A DNA stretch of 64,000 nucleotides from Haloechinothrix alba (GTDB lineage Bacteria; Actinomycetota; Actinomycetes; Mycobacteriales; Pseudonocardiaceae), in the NCBI RefSeq assembly GCF_900188115.1, contig NZ_FZNW01000015.1, forward strand, positions 62,001 to 126,000. The letters run 5' to 3'. A model generated the notes under the pieces. The model searched no databases. It was not told the origin of the DNA and saw only the letters and a program-made list of their open reading frames with translations. Made by a program: the position numbers and the translations under genes. Below, in pieces: positions 9,020 through 18,058 of the stretch. The stretch's first letter is position 1, and every line of letters starts with the position of its first letter.

Positions 9020-10039
9020 TCAGCCGCCGCTCTCCGTTCCGGGACAGGGATCGGGTTCGGGGTCGTGGTCGGTGATCAACCACTGCCCTTGCTCGACCCG
9101 GCTGACCGTGAACATGCCGAGCTCGGGACCGTCGCGTACCCGCATCTCGCAGGAGCTGATCCGGACGGTGTCCGCCTCCGGGGCGGGGTCCACATCCCGC
9201 GGAAAGGTGGGCTCCGCGTAGTTGTTCCGGCTGGTGACCGCCTGGTGGAGCGACTCGACGGCCGCCTGGCAGTCGGCAGCGCCCATGTTGCGCGCGAACC
9301 GCGGCTGGACGTCGTCGCCGAAGCGGCCGCAGGCCAGGTCCGCCCGTCCTTGTGCGATGTTCTGGTACACCATCCGGACGGCCTCACGCGGCGACGTGGG
9401 GAGGATCGGGTTCGTCTCGTACGTCCCGCCGCCGGTCTCCTCGGCGGGGCGGTCATCGTCGTCGGAGGAACCGAAGACGTAGTCGAAGGCGACGTTGAAG
9501 GCGATGATCAGCCCGACGAGCGCGACGGCCACGTAGATCAGCCGCCGCACGAACCTGTTCAGCAGCCGACGCCACAGTGGTGGCCGCGGTGGATACGGGT
9601 AGTACCCGTACGGGACCGGCGGCGGGGGCACGTCCGTGCTGTGCTGGGGCGCTTCGGCGCCCCGCTGGCGCTGCAGCTCCTGGAAACGCTGGAACTGTTG
9701 GAACTGCTGGAACTGGCGAAGCTGCTCGGGGTCCAGCGCAGCACCGGGATCGGTCTCGCCCTGCGATCCGGCGCCCGGCGAGGCCGGTCCGGCAGGCGCG
9801 GCGTCCGCCGGCGTGAACGGCTGCAGTGCGTCCCCGGACAGTGCGTCCCCGGGCCGGGCACCGCCGTGCTGGGAATCTCCAGGGCGGGAATCTCCAGGGT
9901 GGGGATCCGCGGGGCGGGCATCACCGGGCTCGTGCCCGGAGTGGTCATCGGCAGGCGGCTTCTCGCCCGGTCCGGGCGGCGGACCGGGCTGCTGCGGGTC
10001 CTCACCTGGCTGACTCGGCTGCTGCACCACGTCACCCAT
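9020..10039 (-). CDS. Single-pass membrane protein with Pro/Gly/Asp-rich cytoplasmic region, unknown function
   Basis: I do not recognise a named family. The 339-residue product has a disordered, repetitive N-terminal half with recurring GD/RPGD-type motifs, a Gln/Phe-rich stretch (QFQQFQ pattern), a Tyr/Pro-rich segment, one transmembrane helix (about 182-202), and an extracytoplasmic domain of about 120 residues with four cysteines, two of them in the central part. The fold region resembles small NTF2-like extracytoplasmic domains found in many actinobacterial membrane proteins; that is an impression, not a match. The start is taken at the ATG at 10039; the frame is open 75 bases further. 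It is inserted opposite to, and between, rplA and rplJ. Confidence 0.7.
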   Translation of the reverse strand: MGDVVQQPSQPGEDPQQPGPPPGPGEKPPADDHSGHEPGDARPADPHPGDSRPGDSQHGGARPGDALSGDALQPFTPADAAPAGPASPGAGSQGETDPGAALDPEQLRQFQQFQQFQRFQELQRQRGAEAPQHSTDVPPPPVPYGYYPYPPRPPLWRRLLNRFVRRLIYVAVALVGLIIAFNVAFDYVFGSSDDDDRPAEETGGGTYETNPILPTSPREAVRMVYQNIAQGRADLACGRFGDDVQPRFARNMGAADCQAAVESLHQAVTSRNNYAEPTFPRDVDPAPEADTVRISSCEMRVRDGPELGMFTVSRVEQGQWLITDHDPEPDPCPGTESGG

Positions 10040-10157
10040 GATGCCGGATGTGCGACTGTCCGTGGTGATGTGGGAGTGCCCGAGGTGTCCGTGTTGCGGG
10101 CGGAGCGACCCCACCGAGTCGGCCTTCGGGGCGTAGGCGTATCCTTGTCTCCTGGTT

Positions 10158-10320
10158 CTACCGAAGACCGTTGGTCTTGAGTCGCACTCCGGTGCGTCTC
10201 AACGAAGGATCCGCAGGCGAGCGGGCGGCCGGCGTAGGAGGAACGAGGCTTCCCGGCGGGTGCTCCCGCCATGAGTGTCACGCCCCGTGCCGTCCTGTGC
10301 CGGGGCGTTTCGTCGTCTCC
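10158..10320 (+). promoter_or_regulatory. L10-type leader RNA of rplJ-rplL
   Basis: The 339 bases between the divergent start and rplJ contain a structured leader: GAAGACCGTTGGTCTTG and the downstream AACGAAGGATCC segment resemble the L10-binding leader known from actinobacterial and Firmicute rplJL operons. It ends in a terminator-like hairpin. In the known system, excess L10(L12)4 complex binds the leader and shuts off the operon. Confidence 0.65.
10280..10308 (+). terminator. Attenuator-like hairpin in the rplJ leader
   Basis: An 8-bp stem ACGCCCCG/CGGGGCGT with a 13-base loop is followed by TTCGTCGTC, 70 bases before the rplJ start. Its position inside the leader suggests attenuation. 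Confidence 0.55.
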
Positions 10321-10378
10321 GGGCCTTCTGGGCCGCTCTCGGTCTGCTGATCAACTAACGCCACGAGAGGAGGCGACC

Positions 10379-10918
10379 ATGGCGACTCGGGAGAAGGTGG
10401 AGGCCGTCGCCGAGATCGCGGATCGATTCCGCAACAGCTCGGCGGCAGTCATCACCGAGTACACGGGTCTGTCCGTGGCTCAGCTCAATCAGCTGCGTCG
10501 CACCCTCGGCTCGGGCACCAAGTACAGGATCGCGAAGAACACCCTGGTCCGGCGCGCCGTGCAGGACGCGGGCGTCGAAGGGCTCGACGAACTCTTCATC
10601 GGGCCGACGGCCATCGCGTTCGTCGAGGACGAGCCGGTCGAGGCCGCCAAGGCCCTGAAGAACTTCGCGAAGGACAACAAGGCTCTTGTGATCAAGGGCG
10701 GATACATGGACGGCCGTCCGATTTCCGTCAACGAGATCAACGAGCTCGCCGAGCTGGACAGCCGTGAGGTGCTGTTGAGCAAGGCAGCTGGTGCGTTCAA
10801 GGCCAAGATGTCCCAGGCCGCGACCATGTTCGCGGAACCTGCCTCGCAGGTTGCCCGCCTCGCCGCCGCGCTCGAGGACAAGCGTTCCGGGTCAGGCGAC
10901 GAGTCGGCTGCCGCATGA
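10379..10918 (+). CDS. rplJ: 50S ribosomal protein L10
   Basis: A 179-residue L10, which anchors L7/L12 dimers on the ribosome and feeds back on its own leader. It has the [19 protein letters not shown] and [12 protein letters not shown] segments of the family. The ATG at 10379 follows GAGAGGAGGCG; an in-frame ORF extends upstream through the attenuator hairpin, but that part is leader. rplL follows after 56 bases. Confidence 0.96.
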   Translation: MATREKVEAVAEIADRFRNSSAAVITEYTGLSVAQLNQLRRTLGSGTKYRIAKNTLVRRAVQDAGVEGLDELFIGPTAIAFVEDEPVEAAKALKNFAKDNKALVIKGGYMDGRPISVNEINELAELDSREVLLSKAAGAFKAKMSQAATMFAEPASQVARLAAALEDKRSGSGDESAAA

Positions 10919-10974
10919 GCCACGGGCTGTACACGACCCCATCACCCGCGTAGGAACAGAGAGGAAGGGCCACC

Positions 10975-11367
10975 ATGGCCAAGATGAGCACCGAGGAGCT
11001 CCTTGACGTATTCAAGGAGATGACGCTGCTCGAGCTGTCCGACTTCGTCAAGCAGTTCGAGGAGACCTTCGACGTTACGGCCGCAGCGCCGGTGGCGGCC
11101 GCGCCTGCGGCGGCAGCCGGCGGGGGCGGCGAAGCCGAGGCCGTCGAGGAGCAGGACGAGTTCGACGTCGTGCTCGAAGGCGCCGGGGACAAGAAGATCC
11201 AGGTCATCAAGGTGATTCGCGAGGTCATCACGGGCCTGGGTCTCAAGGAGGCCAAGGAGCTGGTCGAGGAGACCCCCAAGCCGATCATGGAGAAGGTCGA
11301 CAAGGAGGCCGCCGAGGCCGCCAAGGCCAAGCTCGAGGAAGCAGGCGCGAGCATCACGATCAAGTAA
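10975..11367 (+). CDS. rplL: 50S ribosomal protein L7/L12
   Basis: A 130-residue stalk protein that recruits translation GTPases. It has the N-terminal dimerisation domain, an Ala/Gly-rich hinge (about 37-55), and the C-terminal domain with [20 protein letters not shown]-type residues and the EETPKPI segment. It is followed by an intrinsic terminator. Confidence 0.97.
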   Translation: MAKMSTEELLDVFKEMTLLELSDFVKQFEETFDVTAAAPVAAAPAAAAGGGGEAEAVEEQDEFDVVLEGAGDKKIQVIKVIREVITGLGLKEAKELVEETPKPIMEKVDKEAAEAAKAKLEEAGASITIK

Positions 11368-11386
11368 CTCGTGCGAGCGAGTTCAC

Positions 11387-11416
11387 GGGGCGGGCATCCG
11401 GCTGGGTGCCCGCCCC
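11387..11416 (+). terminator. Intrinsic terminator after rplL
   Basis: A perfect 10-bp stem GGGGCGGGCA/TGCCCGCCCC with a 10-base loop, followed by GCTCTTTAT. Beyond it, the rest of the 404-base gap before mkl (11417-11676) holds no supportable gene. Confidence 0.85.
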
Positions 11417-11676
11417 GCTCTTTATCGGCTGCGCGCACCGCCTGCGAAGACGAGGCGCGACCACGAGGCGCCCTGCCCGGGTACATGTGCTGGTGATGCG
11501 CGGTAGCCCCGCCCTCACGTGGGTGAGTGACGGTGTCGCCTGGCAACGGGACAGCAACGCTGTTTATGACGCAAGGCACAATCGGGGTATGTTCCGTGCC
11601 TACGGTGATGGCAAGCCGGGGTACGTAGTCTGTGAGAAAGACATGACCGACGAGTAACCTATCCGCGAATCGCTCG

Positions 11677-11704
11677 TTGCACAGGGTGGACGGGGAAGTA
11701 TGTT
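11677..11704 (+). promoter_or_regulatory. Candidate promoter of the mkl-mce operon
   Basis: TTGCAC (11677-11682) and TATGTT (11699-11704) are 16 bases apart and end 67 bases before the mkl start, in the gap after the rplL terminator. Confidence 0.45.
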
Positions 11705-11771
11705 CATTCGCGTGTGCGCACGAACCGGTCGATTCGGTTGGGTGCTCGGCGAGTGAGATCCGGGAGGTCCG

Positions 11772-12956
11772 ATGGGTGCCGAGGTTGTCATAGAGGGGCT
11801 GTCCAAATCGTTTGGGAGTCAGCCCATCTGGCGGGATGTGTCATTGTCGCTTCCGCCGGGTGAGGTCTCGGTGATGCTCGGGCCGTCCGGTACGGGTAAG
11901 TCGGTCTTTCTGAAGTCGATGATCGGGCTGCTCAAGCCGGACACCGGCACGTGCGTGGTCAACGGTACCGACATCGTGCGGTGCTCGGAGCACAAGCTGT
12001 ACGAGACGCGCAAGCTCTTCGGGGTGCTGTTCCAGGATGGCGCGCTGTTCGGGTCGATGAACCTCTACGACAACGTGGCCTTCCCGTTGCGCGAGCACAC
12101 CAAGAAGAGCGAGGCCGAGATCAAGCGGATCGTCATGGAGAAGCTGGCGATGACCGGGCTGTCCGGCGCGGAGGACAAGCTGCCCGGCGAGATCTCCGGC
12201 GGGATGCGTAAGCGCGCCGGGCTGGCGCGTGCGCTGGTGCTGGACCCGGAGATCATCCTGTGTGACGAGCCGGACTCCGGGCTCGACCCGGTCCGCACGG
12301 CGTACCTGTCCCAGCTGCTGATCGACCTCAACGCGCAAATCGACGCGACGATCCTGATCGTGACGCACAACATCAACGTGGCGCGCACGGTTCCGGACAA
12401 TTTGGGCATGCTCTTTCGCAAGGAGCTGGTCATGTTCGGTCCGCGCGAGGTACTTCTGACCAGTGACGAGCCCGTGGTCGAGCAGTTCCTCAACGGGCGC
12501 AGGCTCGGCCCGATCGGCATGTCCGAGGAGAAGGACAGTGCGACCATGGCCGCCGAGCAGGCCAACGTCGAGGCCGGTCACCACGACGGCGGGACCGAGG
12601 ACGTGCGCGGCGTGGTGCCGCAGATCCAACCCACCCCGGGCCTGCCCGAGCGTCAGGGCGAGCGGCGCCGCAAGGACCGGGTCATGCAGATCCTGCACAC
12701 CCTGTCACCGGAGGCGCAGGAAGGCATCATCGAGTCGCTCTCACCCGAGGAGCAGCAGCACTACGGGGTACGCCCCCACCAGCTCGTCGGCGCGGGACAG
12801 CACGCCGGGGGTGGCGCGGCAGGCAGCACGATGCCGTTGCCGAGCGAGCACCACGGCGAGCTGCCCGCGGAGGACGTCGCGAACCGTCCGGGCGACCGCG
12901 CCGCCGAGAGTGACAGTGGCCGGCACACCGACGCACAGTGGTGGAGCAACCAGTAG
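11772..12956 (+). CDS. mkl: Mce transporter ATPase, Mkl/MceG family
   Basis: This is the ATP-binding subunit that powers Mce lipid importers. It has Walker A GPSGTGKS (about 37-44), the Q-loop FQDGALFGSM, the ABC signature SGGMRKRAGLARAL, Walker B IILCDEPDSGLDPV and the His switch TH. It closely follows the MlaF-type pattern. A long C-terminal extension (about 250-394), charged and disordered with one SPEAQEGIIESLSPEE segment, is typical of actinobacterial Mkl. It begins the operon: the next permease gene overlaps its stop by one base. In M. tuberculosis the homologous gene lies at the same rplL-rpoB locus but away from the mce operons. Confidence 0.92.
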   Translation: MGAEVVIEGLSKSFGSQPIWRDVSLSLPPGEVSVMLGPSGTGKSVFLKSMIGLLKPDTGTCVVNGTDIVRCSEHKLYETRKLFGVLFQDGALFGSMNLYDNVAFPLREHTKKSEAEIKRIVMEKLAMTGLSGAEDKLPGEISGGMRKRAGLARALVLDPEIILCDEPDSGLDPVRTAYLSQLLIDLNAQIDATILIVTHNINVARTVPDNLGMLFRKELVMFGPREVLLTSDEPVVEQFLNGRRLGPIGMSEEKDSATMAAEQANVEAGHHDGGTEDVRGVVPQIQPTPGLPERQGERRRKDRVMQILHTLSPEAQEGIIESLSPEEQQHYGVRPHQLVGAGQHAGGGAAGSTMPLPSEHHGELPAEDVANRPGDRAAESDSGRHTDAQWWSNQ

Positions 12957-13750
12957 TGACCACAGCAGCACCCCCTCGTAAGATCCCCGGTCTGGGGATG
13001 TTGCGCGAGACCGGGAAGCTATTCGCGCTGGGTCTCGACGTCGCGCGTGGCTTCTTCCAGCGGCCGTTCCAGCTGCGGGAGTTCATCCAGCAGGCCTGGT
13101 TCATCGCCAACGTCAGCATCCTGCCGACGATCCTGGTCTCGGTGCCGTTCGGCGCGGTGATCGCGCTGCATCTGGGAACGTTGACCCGGCAGCTCGGCGC
13201 CGAGTCGTTCACCGGTGCGGTCAGCGTGCTCGCCGTTGTGCAGCAGGCGGCCCCTGTGGTCACCGCGCTGATCGTGGCAGGTGCCGGTGGTTCGGCGATC
13301 TGTGCCGATATCGGCTCGCGGACCATCCGCGACGAGATCGACGCGATGGAGGTGCTCGGCGTCTCCGCCGTGCAGCGACTGATCGTGCCGAGGGTGCTCG
13401 CGGCCATGCTGGTCGCGGTGCTGCTCAACGGGGTGGTCAGTGTCGTCGGCGTGCTTGGCGGGTACTTCTTCAACATCATCCTGGGTGGTGGGACACCCGG
13501 GGCGTACCTCGCGAGCTTCACGCTGCTTGCGCAGTTGCCCGACCTGTGGATCAGCACGATCAAGGCACTGATCTTCGGGTTCATCGCCGGGGTCGTCGCC
13601 TCCTACCGGGGGCTGAATCCGTCCGGTGGGCCGAAGGGAGTGGGCGACGCCGTCAACCAGTCGGTGGTCATCACCTTCCTGTTGCTGTTCTTCGTCAACT
13701 TCATCCTGACGGCGGTGTACCTGCAGGTCGTCCCGCCACCGGGGAGTTGA
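12956..13750 (+). CDS. yrbEA: MlaE-family permease, YrbE-A of the mce operon
   Basis: This is one half of the integral membrane channel of the Mce lipid transporter. The 264-residue protein shows the MlaE/YrbE layout of 5-6 membrane segments and the conserved motif EIDAMEVLGVSAVQRLIVPRV (about 120-140), which contacts the ATPase. The GTG at 12956 overlaps the mkl TAG by one base and has GGTGGAG about 10 bases upstream; the in-frame GTG at 12938 lacks such a site. Confidence 0.92.
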   Translation: MTTAAPPRKIPGLGMLRETGKLFALGLDVARGFFQRPFQLREFIQQAWFIANVSILPTILVSVPFGAVIALHLGTLTRQLGAESFTGAVSVLAVVQQAAPVVTALIVAGAGGSAICADIGSRTIRDEIDAMEVLGVSAVQRLIVPRVLAAMLVAVLLNGVVSVVGVLGGYFFNIILGGGTPGAYLASFTLLAQLPDLWISTIKALIFGFIAGVVASYRGLNPSGGPKGVGDAVNQSVVITFLLLFFVNFILTAVYLQVVPPPGS

Positions 13751-13756
13751 TCGCCG

Positions 13757-14605
13757 ATGACGATGCGAACGACCCTGACCAAGACGGCCCGCAGCGCCGT
13801 CGACCGCCCGCTTGCGGTCCTCGACGACCTCGGCGACCAGCTCTCCTTCTACGTGCGCGCGCTGGCATGGGTGCCGCGCACGCTGCGCAGGTACGTCAAG
13901 GAGGTCCTGCGTATCCTCGCCGAGGTCAGCTTCGGCAGCGGCGCGCTCGCGATGATCGCGGGCACGGTCGGCGTGATGCTCGGTATGACGCTGTTCGTGG
14001 GCACGGTCGTGGGTCTGCAGGCCTACGCCGGGCTGGACCAGCTGGGAACGGCAGCCCTTTCCGGTTTCGCCTCCGCTTACGTCAACACCCGTGAGGTGGC
14101 CCCGCTGGTGGCCGGACTCGCGTTGACCGCGACCGTCGGGGCGGGGTTCACCGCGCAGCTGGGGGCGATGCGGATCTCCGAGGAGATCGACGCCGTCGAG
14201 GTCATGGGTGTGCCGAGCCTGCCGTTCCTGGTGACGACGCGGGTCATCGCCGGGTTCGTCGCGATCATCCCGCTGTACATCATCGGGTTGCTTGCCTCGT
14301 ACGCGGGATCCCGGGCGATCGTGGTGTACTTCTACGGGCAGTCGCCGGGTACTTATGACCACTATTTCGACCTGTTCCTGCCGCCCGAGGACGTGTTCAT
14401 CTCGTTCTTCAAGGTGCTCGTCTTCGCGGTGATCATCATCATGTCGCACTGCTACTACGGCTACACCGCCTCGGGCGGCCCGGCAGGCGTCGGTGTCGCG
14501 GTGGGGCGGTCGGTGCGACTGACGATCGTGGTCGTCGCGCTCGTGAACTTCTTCCTCGGGTTCGCTATCTGGGGCCTGGAGACGACGGTGAGGATCGCGG
14601 GATGA
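13757..14605 (+). CDS. yrbEB: MlaE-family permease, YrbE-B of the mce operon
   Basis: The second permease half, 282 residues. It has the matching EEIDAVEVMGVPSLPFLVTTRV motif (about 140-160) and the C-terminal YYGYTASGGPAGVGVAVG segment. Its TGA overlaps the mceA start by four bases. YrbE-A and YrbE-B are expected to form a heterodimer beneath the Mce hexamer. Confidence 0.92.
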   Translation: MTMRTTLTKTARSAVDRPLAVLDDLGDQLSFYVRALAWVPRTLRRYVKEVLRILAEVSFGSGALAMIAGTVGVMLGMTLFVGTVVGLQAYAGLDQLGTAALSGFASAYVNTREVAPLVAGLALTATVGAGFTAQLGAMRISEEIDAVEVMGVPSLPFLVTTRVIAGFVAIIPLYIIGLLASYAGSRAIVVYFYGQSPGTYDHYFDLFLPPEDVFISFFKVLVFAVIIIMSHCYYGYTASGGPAGVGVAVGRSVRLTIVVVALVNFFLGFAIWGLETTVRIAG

Positions 14606-16038
14606 GTGCGCCGGGAGCTTTTACGACGTTGCGCCGCAGGCTGCTCGGGGTGGCCTTCATCGGGTTGGTCGTGGGAGCCGTCTGGCTGAGCGTGGCGGAC
14701 TTTCAGGGTGCGTTCACCCCGGTCGCCACCGTGAAACTGGAGACGGACAAGGTCGGTAACCAGCTCAAGGAACGGTCGGACGTCAAGGCGCGTGGAGTTA
14801 TCGTCGGTCAGGTCGACCGGGTGGTCCCGCGCGAGGACGGTGCCACGCTGGAGCTGGCGTTGGACCCCGACAAGATCGATATCGTTCCTGCCGACGCCAC
14901 GGCCCTGCTGACGCAGAAGACGTTGTTCGGCGAGCGGTTCGTCTCGCTGCAGTTCGAGGGCGAGGGCACCGGCCCGAGCCTGTCCGACGGCGACGTCATC
15001 ACGCAGGACCGCACGCGTACGGCGCTCGAGCTGTACGCGGCGTTCGAGAACCTGCTCCCGACGCTGCAGGCGGTACAGCCGCAGAAGCTCAACAGCACGT
15101 TGACGGTGATGGCCAACGCGCTCGAGGGGCGTGGTGGCGAGCTCGGCGAGACTCTGACGCAGATGAGCGAGCACTTCGCCGAGCTGGAGCCGCACCTGCC
15201 CGAACTGCAGGAGAACTTCGCCAACCTCGCCGAGTACTCCCACAACCTTTCCGATGCGGTGCCCGACGTCGCGCAGATGCTGGACAACTTCGCGGCGAAC
15301 GCGCGGACCGTCGTGGACAAGCAGCAGGACCTGTTCGAGCTGTACGGCAGCGTGACGACCTCGGCGCGGGACTTCGACGCGTTCCTCGAGGCGAACCGCG
15401 ACAACATCATCGCGTTGAACGAGACGTCCCGCCCCGCGATGGAGACGATCGGCTTGTACTCGCCGGAGTTTCCGTGCGTGATCGGCCAGATGGCCGGCAC
15501 TGTGGACCGGCTCGACGAGGCATTCGGCAAGGGCACCGAGGATCCGGGACTGCGTGCCGAGGTGGTGATCACCCCGAACAGGGGCAAGTACGAACCGGGC
15601 CAGGACGAGCCGGAGTACAACCAGTGGTCCGACGAGCTCGGCTACCGCGGACCGTACTGCGTCGACCCGGACAAGCTGCCGGATCCGCTGCCGTACCCGT
15701 ACCCGCCGTTCGCGCTGGACGACGGCAGCGAGCACCCCCCACCGGCGCGGTCGGAGCTGGACGGGCAGCCGTTCCCGTGCGATGCGATCGAGACGTTCGG
15801 GCATCCGATTCCCGAGGGGTTGGACTGCGCCCCGGGTACGCGCCCCGAGGAACAGGGCGGCGGCGGATCGACTGCGGGGGCGAACCCGGCGAACTCTCCG
15901 GCCAACACGCCTGCCGAACACATGGTGCTGTCCGAGCTGGTCGGCCTGCAACTCGATAAGGACGCCGACGACATGCCTGGCTGGACCGGGCTGCTGGTCG
16001 GTCCGCTGTACCGCGGGGCGGAGGTGAGCTTCGAGTGA
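14602..16038 (+). CDS. mceA: Mce family protein, MceA position
   Basis: The first of six Mce (MlaD-domain) proteins that together form the periplasm-spanning, lipid-conducting tube. It has one N-terminal membrane segment (about 15-32), the Mce domain (about 40-125, VKLETDKVGNQL... TLFGERFVSLQF), a long helical region (about 130-270) and a Pro-rich C-terminal tail (about 330-440), with several cysteines. 478 residues. It overlaps the next gene by four bases (ATGA/GTGA type), as do all the mce genes here. Confidence 0.92.
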   Translation: MSAPGAFTTLRRRLLGVAFIGLVVGAVWLSVADFQGAFTPVATVKLETDKVGNQLKERSDVKARGVIVGQVDRVVPREDGATLELALDPDKIDIVPADATALLTQKTLFGERFVSLQFEGEGTGPSLSDGDVITQDRTRTALELYAAFENLLPTLQAVQPQKLNSTLTVMANALEGRGGELGETLTQMSEHFAELEPHLPELQENFANLAEYSHNLSDAVPDVAQMLDNFAANARTVVDKQQDLFELYGSVTTSARDFDAFLEANRDNIIALNETSRPAMETIGLYSPEFPCVIGQMAGTVDRLDEAFGKGTEDPGLRAEVVITPNRGKYEPGQDEPEYNQWSDELGYRGPYCVDPDKLPDPLPYPYPPFALDDGSEHPPPARSELDGQPFPCDAIETFGHPIPEGLDCAPGTRPEEQGGGGSTAGANPANSPANTPAEHMVLSELVGLQLDKDADDMPGWTGLLVGPLYRGAEVSFE

Positions 16039-17075
16039 GCAACGCGCTGGCCATGACCTCCTCCCTGGTCAAGCTGATCATTTTCGTGGTGGTGACGGCA
16101 GTGACCACCGCGGTGCTGGGCATCAGCATCGCCAACATCAACCTGACCTCGACCGAGACCTACTCGGCGCGGTTCTCGGACGCGACCTTGCTGCTGGAGA
16201 ACGACGACGTGCGCATCGCGGGGGTGCGTGTGGGTCAGGTGGAAAGCGTGCAGGTCGTGGACCGGCGCCTGGCAGAGGTGGAGTTCTCGGTGGACTCCTC
16301 GGTCGAGCTGCCCGCTGCGACCACGGCGATCATCAAGTACCGCAACATCGCCGGTCAGCGCTACGTCGCGCTGAACCCGGGCGCTGGTTCCTCGGACGAG
16401 TTGCTGCCGGTCGGTGGCAACATCCCGCTGGAACGGACCCAGCCTGCCCTGAACCTCACGGAGCTGTTCAACGGTTTCAAGCCGCTGTTCGAAGCCCTCA
16501 CACCCGAGGACGTCAACAAGCTCTCGCACCAGATCATCCAGGTCATGCAGGGCGAGGCAGGCACCGTGGAAAGCCTGCTGGCGCACACCGCGTCGCTGAC
16601 CGAGTCGATCGCGAACAAGGACCAGGTCATCGGCGAGGTGATCGGCAACCTGAACGAGGTCCTCGCCGCGTTGAACGAGCGCACTCCGGAGTTCAACGAG
16701 ACGCTCATCCGGATGCAGGAGCTGGTCTCGGGACTGTCCGAGGACCGCGAGCACATCGGTGAGGCCGTGGAGGCCGTCGGGGAGCTGTCGTCGACGACGT
16801 CAGGGTTCCTCGAGGAGGTCCGCGGTCCGCTGCGCAACGACATCGAGCACCTGGGCGAGCTGACCGAGAACCTCAACGAGCACGAAGGCACGGTGGAACA
16901 CTTCATCCAGTTCATGCCGGAGAAGCTCCGCCAGATCAGCCGGACAGGCAGCTACGGCTCGTGGTTCAACTTCTTCGAGTGCATGGCTGAGGCCGATGTC
17001 CGGCTGACGCCGGACTCCGAGCCGGTCACGATCCCGATAGGCGAGTCGGACGCTGAAAGGTGCGGACCAGCATGA
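16035..17075 (+). CDS. mceB: Mce family protein, MceB position
   Basis: The second Mce subunit, 346 residues: an N-terminal membrane helix (about 12-35), the Mce domain (about 38-120, with RIAGVRVGQVESVQVVDRRL and the QRYVALNPG strand), then a long helical, coiled-coil-like stretch. It starts at GTG overlapping the mceA stop. Confidence 0.92.
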   Translation: MSNALAMTSSLVKLIIFVVVTAVTTAVLGISIANINLTSTETYSARFSDATLLLENDDVRIAGVRVGQVESVQVVDRRLAEVEFSVDSSVELPAATTAIIKYRNIAGQRYVALNPGAGSSDELLPVGGNIPLERTQPALNLTELFNGFKPLFEALTPEDVNKLSHQIIQVMQGEAGTVESLLAHTASLTESIANKDQVIGEVIGNLNEVLAALNERTPEFNETLIRMQELVSGLSEDREHIGEAVEAVGELSSTTSGFLEEVRGPLRNDIEHLGELTENLNEHEGTVEHFIQFMPEKLRQISRTGSYGSWFNFFECMAEADVRLTPDSEPVTIPIGESDAERCGPA

Positions 17076-18058
17076 AGTCCTTCCAGCAGTTCAACCCGAT
17101 CCCGATCGCGCTTGTCGGTATCGTCGCGCTGGTCCTCGGGGTGGTGGCCGCGATGAACTCGGAGAAGCTACCGGTGATCGGTGCCGGAACGCTGCACTCC
17201 GCGGAGTTCGAGGAGGCAGCCGGGCTGCAGAGCGGCAACGAGGTCCGGGTGGCAGGCATCAAGGTCGGCGAGGTCGACGAGGTCAACCTCGACGGCGACA
17301 GGGTCGTGGTCGACTTCCGGGTCAAGGACACGTGGCTCGGCGACGACACGCGGGCCGGTATCGAGCTCAAGGACATGCTCGGCCAGAAGTACATGTCGCT
17401 GGACCCGGCAGGGGAGGAGGTGCTCGACCCGAGTGAGCCGATCCCGCTCGAGCGGACCAGCTCCCCGTTCGACGTCCTCGAGGCCTTCCGGGAGCTCTCC
17501 GAGACCACCGACGCCATCGACACCGAGCGGCTGGCCGAGAGCTTCGATGTGATGTCGGAGACCTTCTCCGATACCCCTGAACACGTCGAAGGCGCGCTGA
17601 CCGGGCTGTCGAAGCTGTCCGACACGATCTCCGAACGGGACAGCGAGCTCAAGGAGCTGCTCACCAACACCGAACAGATCAGTCAGACGCTGAGCGAGCG
17701 CGACGAGGAGCTGGTCAAGCTCATGCGGGACGGTAACCGGCTGCTCGACGAGCTTCGCCAGCGCAAGGAGGCGATCAGCGCCCTGCTGCGCGGGACGCAG
17801 GAACTCGCCGAGCAGCTGCGGGGATTGGTCGAGGACAACCAGGAACAGCTCAACCCGGTGCTGCAGGAGCTCGACCAGTTCACGTCGATGCTGCACCGCA
17901 ACAGGGAGGCGCTCAGCCAGGGACTGCAAGAGTTCGCACCGTTCATCAGGAAGTTCGCCAACGTCGTGGGTAGCGGCCGCTGGTTCGACAACTACATCTG
18001 CGGGCTGCTCCCGCCGTCGGAAGGCCCCTACAACGAGGAGGGGTGTGATCCGCGATGA
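17072..18058 (+). CDS. mceC: Mce family protein, MceC position
   Basis: The third Mce subunit, 328 residues: an N-terminal membrane helix (about 8-27), the Mce domain with VRVAGIKVGEVDEVNLDGDR, and an extended helical region rich in Glu/Leu heptads (about 130-300). I chose ATG 17072, which gives the ATGA overlap with mceB and has GAAAGG 12 bases upstream. A GTG at 17060 is an alternative. Confidence 0.9.
   Translation: MKSFQQFNPIPIALVGIVALVLGVVAAMNSEKLPVIGAGTLHSAEFEEAAGLQSGNEVRVAGIKVGEVDEVNLDGDRVVVDFRVKDTWLGDDTRAGIELKDMLGQKYMSLDPAGEEVLDPSEPIPLERTSSPFDVLEAFRELSETTDAIDTERLAESFDVMSETFSDTPEHVEGALTGLSKLSDTISERDSELKELLTNTEQISQTLSERDEELVKLMRDGNRLLDELRQRKEAISALLRGTQELAEQLRGLVEDNQEQLNPVLQELDQFTSMLHRNREALSQGLQEFAPFIRKFANVVGSGRWFDNYICGLLPPSEGPYNEEGCDPR

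Noticed and set aside
11406-11657. Open frame of 83 codons between rplL and mkl
   Set aside because: No ribosome site and unlikely composition; it begins inside the rplL terminator. The inner ATG at 11588 would give only 22 residues.
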